Source: Luzula sylvatica (lineage: Eukaryota > Streptophyta > Magnoliopsida > Poales > Juncaceae). Taken from it: 64,000 bases of DNA. The notes under the pieces are model-generated. The model saw only the letters and a list, made by a program, of their open reading frames with translations. It did no database searches and was not told the origin of the DNA. This document shows, piece by piece, positions 58,685 through 64,000 of this stretch. The stretch is from positions 6,396,001 through 6,460,000 of the forward strand of contig OX326958.1 in the NCBI GenBank assembly GCA_946800325.1, given 5' to 3'. The translations under genes were made by a program, and so were the position numbers. Positions within the stretch are counted from its first letter, which is position 1, and each line of letters opens with the position of its first letter.

Positions 58685-59780
58685 GGGCCTGTTTGGAGTG
58701 CAGAATTTTGAGCGGAATTTTGATTTTAAGATCCGGCAAAACTGATATTCCTTGTTTGGCAGTCATTAAAGTGGAATTAAGATATGTGGGTATTCGGTTC
58801 CTTCTATGTATTTCCAGCAAAGCTCAGTTCCACAAAAAGTCAGAGCGCCAAATGCCCGCAAAGTTTACACTCTAATCTCTACGCTTCTCCTGACATGACC
58901 TTTCTCTTAATCTAGCTCTAATTTTCTCATCTCTTAGAAACGGTGGTCTTCTCTCTTTTTTCTCAATAGCTTCCGAGAATCACAAGTCCTTGCTCTCTCT
59001 ACTGCCTTATTTCGCTCCATACAGCTCTTTCTTGCTGCCACATAAGTAATTGCGGATACTTTTTGGGTTATTTCTCATATTTGCTAGGTTTAAAACTGAT
59101 GTTGTGTGGACTGAATAATGGGTTATATGCTCCATTGAAATTTTTCTTATTTGTCATATTTGCATTTTTTATTTGATTCTTAACTATCATGAATTAATTG
59201 ATGCTTGATTGAGATTGAGAGTTAATTGTTATTATTACATGATTGGAACCTAATTGATGCTTGGTTGAGAGTTAATTGTTATTATTACATGATTGGGACC
59301 TAATTGATGCTTGGTTCAAGATGAAGGAGCGGATTGAGGGTTTCGTAAATTCCTAAGTACGTCTGGATTAGTAATATATAGTTAAACCACTCACTCTATC
59401 AGGTCCTCTATTTTGGGATTTAGTGATGTTTACTGGGAATTGTTCGGGCTTAATTAAAGGATGGGTGCTTAATTGAGGGTTGTATATATCTAGGATGGTT
59501 GTCTTAATTGAAGGATGACTGATCATAGAAGGTGAGGTTTAATTGAGGATTGCTCCGATCAAAATTGAAGAATGGGCGTTTTCTGATCACAGGTTTGGTA
59601 ATAGTGATGGAGTGTTGTTTATTTTATTTTGAATTTGGAAATTGTAAGAGATGTGAGTTTTATTTATTATTTATTGTTTTCGAACTTGTAATAATTTTTT
59701 GATTACAAATATATTGAATCAATTTTCTGATCATAGTTAAGTTTTGATTACAAATATATTGATCACAGGTTTAATTGAGT
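58685..59780. mobile_element. Insertion of about 1.1 kb splitting repeat R copy 5
   Basis: The left edge GGGCCTGTTTGGAGTGC is a Tourist/hAT-style start; the right edge is not a recognisable inverted partner. It contains two units of TTGATGCTTGGTTGAGAG-type repeats at 59200-59320. No transposase seen. Confidence 0.45.
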
Positions 59781-60290
59781 TTTATGTTGGAATTACGATA
59801 TTAGCATGCTCATAATATAGAACAAAAAGCATATGGATCTATCAAAATCGGTTCAACTGGGGAGATGTATAATATGTAACTATTATTTTTTCACATTATC
59901 CTCTAATGTCTTATTAACCGGTAAATATTTTTTTGAACCGGTAAATATTGTTGTCTGATACTTTAAAAAAAAAAAAAAGTCTCCAAATGCATACATTATT
60001 ATTATTTTTTTTCTTTTTGTTTATTTTTTACTTATTTGTTGAAGTAGATGGTTGAGTTGAACCCTTTATTTATATTCCCAAATTACTAATTTTCAGTTTT
60101 ATCTTATTTGCATGAACCAACTACAAATGCTCATGCAATATTTGCTTTGTGAAATATAGTATGCATGATTCCATTCATCACATAAAAAGTACTTAGAGAA
60201 ATCATATTTTTTCCGTGCCCAATATTTTTCTTACAATGATGTTATTTATTATATTCTAGATAATTACGTGTCATTGTGTTAATGGTTGGA
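59781..60290. repeat. Repeat family R, copy 5, right half
   Basis: Resumes at TTTATGTTGGAATTACG where the left half stopped. Keeps the AACCGGTAAATATT pair, as does copy 1. Confidence 0.7.
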
Positions 60291-60450
60291 ACATATAATA
60301 CAATTTTTCATGTGGTAGTTATTATTAATAGTACTAATCGAGTTAATTGGGCCCAACGCTCCCGCTTCCACGTCGTCTTCTAATGGCTCTCTTACTACGC
60401 TCGTCGGATGTGTTCATTTACTGCGTCGATACAGCCATTCGATCAAAGCT

Positions 60451-61100
60451 AGGGGTGTCAATGGGTCGGGTTCGGGTCGGGTATAGGCTCACCCATACCC
60501 TTACCCATCTTAATCGGGTAATATCCATACCCGACCCGTCAACTAAACGGGTAATTTTACCCGTCCCGTTTATTACCCGCGGGTTTTCGGATTACCCACG
60601 GGGATTTTTATCCATACCTAAATATATACAAAACATTAAAATATACTAAAGAAAAATATATTTTTTCAAATTAAAATATTACCACATAACATAATAATAT
60701 CACAAAATACACAACAAATATTTTTAAGTAGAAATTATTTTATGAAACTAAAATTGGTAGAAACGTGAAATAGCTGTAAAAAAAAAATAAATAAACATGA
60801 ATCTAGGAATTTATTTATTATAGTTTTATTTACTAAACAAATAAAATAAAATTGTATAATAAAGAAAAGTAGAAAAAATAGATTAAAATATTAATATAAC
60901 TAAGATTATTAAGGACCGGGTTCGGATCGAGTATAGCCACAGGTCGGGTACGACCTCACCCATACCCTACCCGTACCCGTGCCGGGTATTTTTTAATCGG
61001 GTAATACCCGACCCGCGGGTAGGCTTAATCGGGTATTACCCGACCCGCCCGGATCGGATACCCGTCGGGCACGGGTATTACCCAACCCATTGACATCCCT
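60451..61100. mobile_element. MITE, AGGGGTGTCAA-type (copy d), with GGGTCGGGT motif arrays
   Basis: Starts AGGGGTGTCAATGGGTCGGG and ends CCCATTGACATCCCT, a strong inverted pair. Flanks GATCAAAGCT (60441-60450) and AATCAAAGCT (61101-61110) agree at 9 of 10 bases. Internal arrays are GGGTCGGG / ACCCGACCC with an AT-rich centre. Confidence 0.85.
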
Positions 61101-61110
61101 AATCAAAGCT

Positions 61111-62440
61111 TGTCGCGAGCATATACTCACGCCCCCGCTGCTCCCTCTCTCTTCTCGCGGCTGCACAAACTCAAGAGTGAGCGAGATGCGGCCAAAATCT
61201 AGGCGGAAAGAGGAAAAAGAAAGCGTCGTCATCGTTGGCAGATCTTGCAACGGAGTTGTTCGGTCTGGTGGACGGCAAGCGCGGGTCGATGCGAACTACA
61301 CAGGAAAATGAAAGGAGGAAAAGCGAATGGGTGAGAGGCAATTTCGTCGCAGCACAACTCCGCGAGTGAGAGGCCATTTCGCCGCAGCAACCTAGCCAAA
61401 ATAGAAAGAGGAAACCGTCGCCGTGGGTGTTCTTCTGTCTGGCAAGAATACAATTACCGAGTCAGAATAATTCGAAGAGAGAATGAAATTGGAGATGGAA
61501 CCAATTTCACACAGCACGTAAGTAAACATTACTTAACAATTATGTGATCAACTTTCGAATTAAACAAATTACTCTTGATTTGATTTTTTTAGATGGGATA
61601 TAGAGAGGGAATTACTGAAAGCTGGAAAAAAAAAAAGAGAAAAGGAATAACGATGGTGATGGATTTGCGATTTGTGTGTTTCTCCCTTTTTCCCTCTTTA
61701 ATTTATTAGTATTTCCACTCTCAAGTTTATGCCCTAATTAGAACCAAAGTATCAATAGGAATGTAAATTCATAATGGTACCACAGTTTTAACATTGTAGA
61801 AGTATATTTGTGAGGTTTTATGACTATTTCAATATTTTTCGAATTTAAAAAGAGTATTTTTCAAATTGAATATAATCAATTTAGGGGTATGTTTCATAAT
61901 TCAAGATTTATAAGTGTTTTTGGGGAAAATTTCAGATTTTCAAGATATATCTCATATTTTCAGATTATAAAAGGGTATTTTTGATATTTTCAGGTTTTAA
62001 TTCACTAAACAGACAATTTAATTTAATTCCACTGGTACTTTCGTAAATTTCCACAGTTTGGATGGGTTTGTTTGATAGTTTTTATAAGTTTATTTTTTAA
62101 ATTCTCAGATTCTAGGAATATATAAGATAATATCAAAATTTAAGGTATTTTTAATTTTCACATATTTATGGTTATTTCTGATATTTTCGCATTGTAAAAG
62201 TATTGTTACAATTTCGACACTTTATGGGAGTGTGTTTCATAAGTTGTATGCATGTATTTTTCAAATTTTAAGATTTTAGGGTCTATTGCTTATTTTCGAG
62301 TACTACTAGGTATTTTTGAAATTTCCACAATGGTTATTATTTATATTCCATGGCATTAATAAAACTTTCCCAATAGAATTTTTCTCATTTATGATAACAG
62401 TATAATCAACAAAGGGATTCATTGACTTGGTTTAATATTA
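61111..62440. other. Spacer with degenerate motif repeats
   Basis: 61111-61500 is GC-richer with short frames only. 61790-62330 is a long cluster of GGGTATTTTTGATATTTTC-type repeats. No gene seen. Confidence 0.45.
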
Positions 62441-62458
62441 TAAAGAGTTAGAGCTCCA

Positions 62459-62540
62459 GTTTTCAGGGAGATTGCTGAGAGAGAATCAAGAAGATCAAGA
62501 AAGGAGTCCATTCAGGGAGATTGCTGAGAGAGAAGGTTTG
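62459..62540. repeat. Twice-occurring TTCAGGGAGATTGCTGAGAG
   Basis: Two copies about 52 bp apart in the probable 5' UTR of the following LINE-like element. Confidence 0.7.
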
Positions 62541-62721
62541 GAGTTAGATCATAGCCCCTCCGGGGAGAAGCGGGTCTAGATAAGAGGATAGGGAGAAACG
62601 AGATTTTTGAGTAAACTCGAAAGAGCAACTAAATTCTCTCGCAATCCATATTCTCTTCTCATCTCATTCCTTCTCAGATTAAAGTGAAAGTAGGATAAAC
62701 GAGCTTAAAGAATCTGTAAAA

Positions 62722-64000
62722 ATGATGTCTTATGTTGAGGTTCTAAAATCGAATCTTGACAAAGATAAGGAGAAAGAGAATTTGCAAGAAAATCGTAACG
62801 AAAACCCGTGGATCAAAGTCACCAAAAAGAAAGGAGTAAAATGTTATCGTTGTTTGAATCAAGGCCACACAAGAGAGAATTGTAGAGATTCAATTCGTTG
62901 TCATGGTTGTCAAAAGATGGGGCACATTCTCAAGAATTGCAAAGAAAATTCAAAGCAGAGCAATGATCTTACAATTCATATACAAAACGGGATATTAAGC
63001 AAATCAAATGCAAGAAATCTTCCATTAACAACAAAGACTCTGATTCTTGAGATGAGGAGGGTCCCAGATCTTTTCTGTAATGTAGAAGATATCAAACTCT
63101 TCACGTCTCGATTTGGATTGATCTCTGATTTTCGAATTCTGCATAAAAAAGATCAAGTTAATGATGTTCAAATGAAGATTATGATTCATTACAGAACGAG
63201 GATACCTGATGTACTTTATCTTCAAGATCTTCAATTCTCGGCGAAAGTGAAGGTAATTTGCAAAAGTGCACATAAGAGGCAAAATGGGGGGTTTAAGTCC
63301 TCGAAACCAGAGATATGGAGGGTGAAAAAGGATATTTCGAGCAAAGATCAGAATTTATGTCGAGACATGGTAGTATCTGTTCTTTCTCAGCCTTCATCAT
63401 CTCCATTTCGACAATCATCTCTCACCAACCATGAAATCTCCAGTCCAGAGGACGCCCCTTTGCCAATTAGCATGCAGTCGAAATCGATCAAAGGATTATC
63501 AGGCACCAACTATCAATCATTATCGGATAAATCAAAAGCTAATATGGTACAAAAGAATCAGGTACCTGTACCAGTTCAAAGCAACGAGAGAGGATCAGGC
63601 ACCAATTTATCAAGTACAAATCAATCACCACAGTACCAGCTTTTCCAACCTCTTCACTGCAACATAGTTCCTAATTCACCAAAATCCATTTCGCAACAAT
63701 CAATCAGTGAGACTGACACTCAGGATTCTCCGCGAGATCTCATCTTAACAACCAAAGAGAGTCATCCATGTATGGATCTAGTACCAATTGAAACCAGCAT
63801 TCTTAGTGAGGGTATTCAAGGTAATCAAAAAGAAGAAGAGGGAATCCAGAGGAAAAGAGAGGAGTTAAGAAGAAGCAATAGACTTAAAGGAAAACAAGGA
63901 GAGTTGTACTTGTCGGCAACAGAAAAGGCTCAATTAATCCAATATAGTGAGGTTACTCATGGGTTTGAAAAACGAAATAAAGTAAAAAATCAAACAAAAA
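62722..64000 (+). CDS. Second LINE-type ORF1-like protein with two CCHC knuckles (runs off the window)
   Basis: The frame is open from ATG 62722 (MMSYVEVLKSNLDKDKEK) to the window end, at least 426 codons. Two CCHC knuckles begin CYRCLNQGHTRENC and CHGCQKMGHILKNC at about residues 40-75. KPEIWRVKKDI and the C-terminal LRRSNRLKGKQGELYLS block parallel the ORF at 54.7-56.7 kb, but overall identity is low, so the two belong to different lineages of one superfamily. Expected role: RNA-binding ORF1 protein of a non-LTR retrotransposon. Whether an ORF2 reverse transcriptase follows lies outside the window. Confidence 0.65.
   Translation, partial: MMSYVEVLKSNLDKDKEKENLQENRNENPWIKVTKKKGVKCYRCLNQGHTRENCRDSIRCHGCQKMGHILKNCKENSKQSNDLTIHIQNGILSKSNARNLPLTTKTLILEMRRVPDLFCNVEDIKLFTSRFGLISDFRILHKKDQVNDVQMKIMIHYRTRIPDVLYLQDLQFSAKVKVICKSAHKRQNGGFKSSKPEIWRVKKDISSKDQNLCRDMVVSVLSQPSSSPFRQSSLTNHEISSPEDAPLPISMQSKSIKGLSGTNYQSLSDKSKANMVQKNQVPVPVQSNERGSGTNLSSTNQSPQYQLFQPLHCNIVPNSPKSISQQSISETDTQDSPRDLILTTKESHPCMDLVPIETSILSEGIQGNQKEEEGIQRKREELRRSNRLKGKQGELYLSATEKAQLIQYSEVTHGFEKRNKVKNQTK

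Noticed and set aside
1..64000. tRNA, rRNA or snRNA genes
   Set aside because: I saw no cloverleaf-consistent A-box/B-box pair or rRNA/snRNA core. The TGGTATCAGAGC sites are primer binding sites, not tRNA genes. A tRNAscan run would be decisive.

Overview
The window is nuclear DNA from a flowering plant, most likely a eudicot. The evidence is multi-exon genes with GT-AG introns, plant-only protein families (CRCK receptor-like cytoplasmic kinase, plant CLC, plant synaptotagmin, TOC159-family import receptor), an AT-rich intergenic background, and Ty1/copia, LINE, Helitron and MITE debris. Species cannot be fixed from sequence alone; an asterid such as a Lamiales member would fit but is only a guess.

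Layout. 1-4.6 kb is nested LTR-retrotransposon sequence: the 3' end and LTR of a copia element, an inverted copia LTR fragment, and a small minus-strand LTR element with an unusual acidic-repeat ORF. 7.1-23.6 kb is the gene-rich core: a calmodulin-binding receptor-like kinase of CRCK3 type (+), a CLC-c/CLC-g type anion transporter (-), a plant synaptotagmin of SYT4/SYT5 type (-) and a Toc90-like preprotein receptor (-). A Tourist-like element with a 1.4 kb AT core sits between CLC and SYT. 24-27 kb holds repeats and three MITEs. About 27-32.6 kb is a decayed minus-strand copia element. 35.9-36.7 kb is a 23-bp minisatellite. 36.8-39.3 kb is an unrecognised 11-exon gene (-) in which all introns are phase 1 and a two-exon module is duplicated. 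40.6-41.7 kb is a possible further gene (+). 42-64 kb is transposon-rich: Helitron 3' ends, a hAT-type MITE with its empty site preserved, a LINE reverse-transcriptase end split by a 2.2 kb solo LTR, a dispersed repeat family, and two LINE-like ORF1 genes with paired CCHC knuckles, the second running off the right edge.

The host genes are unrelated housekeeping or signalling genes and do not form a pathway. The most notable host feature is the CLC protein: both glutamates that couple anion to proton movement in CLC exchangers are replaced (Ala and Ser) while the reading frame is intact. The most notable structural features are four MITEs that share one terminal consensus but carry different internal tandem motifs, two MITE insertions with empty sites in paralogous repeats of this window, and 16 copies of a near-palindromic motif just inside the 5' end of a copia element. 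No prokaryote-style system (operon, CRISPR, phage) is present.
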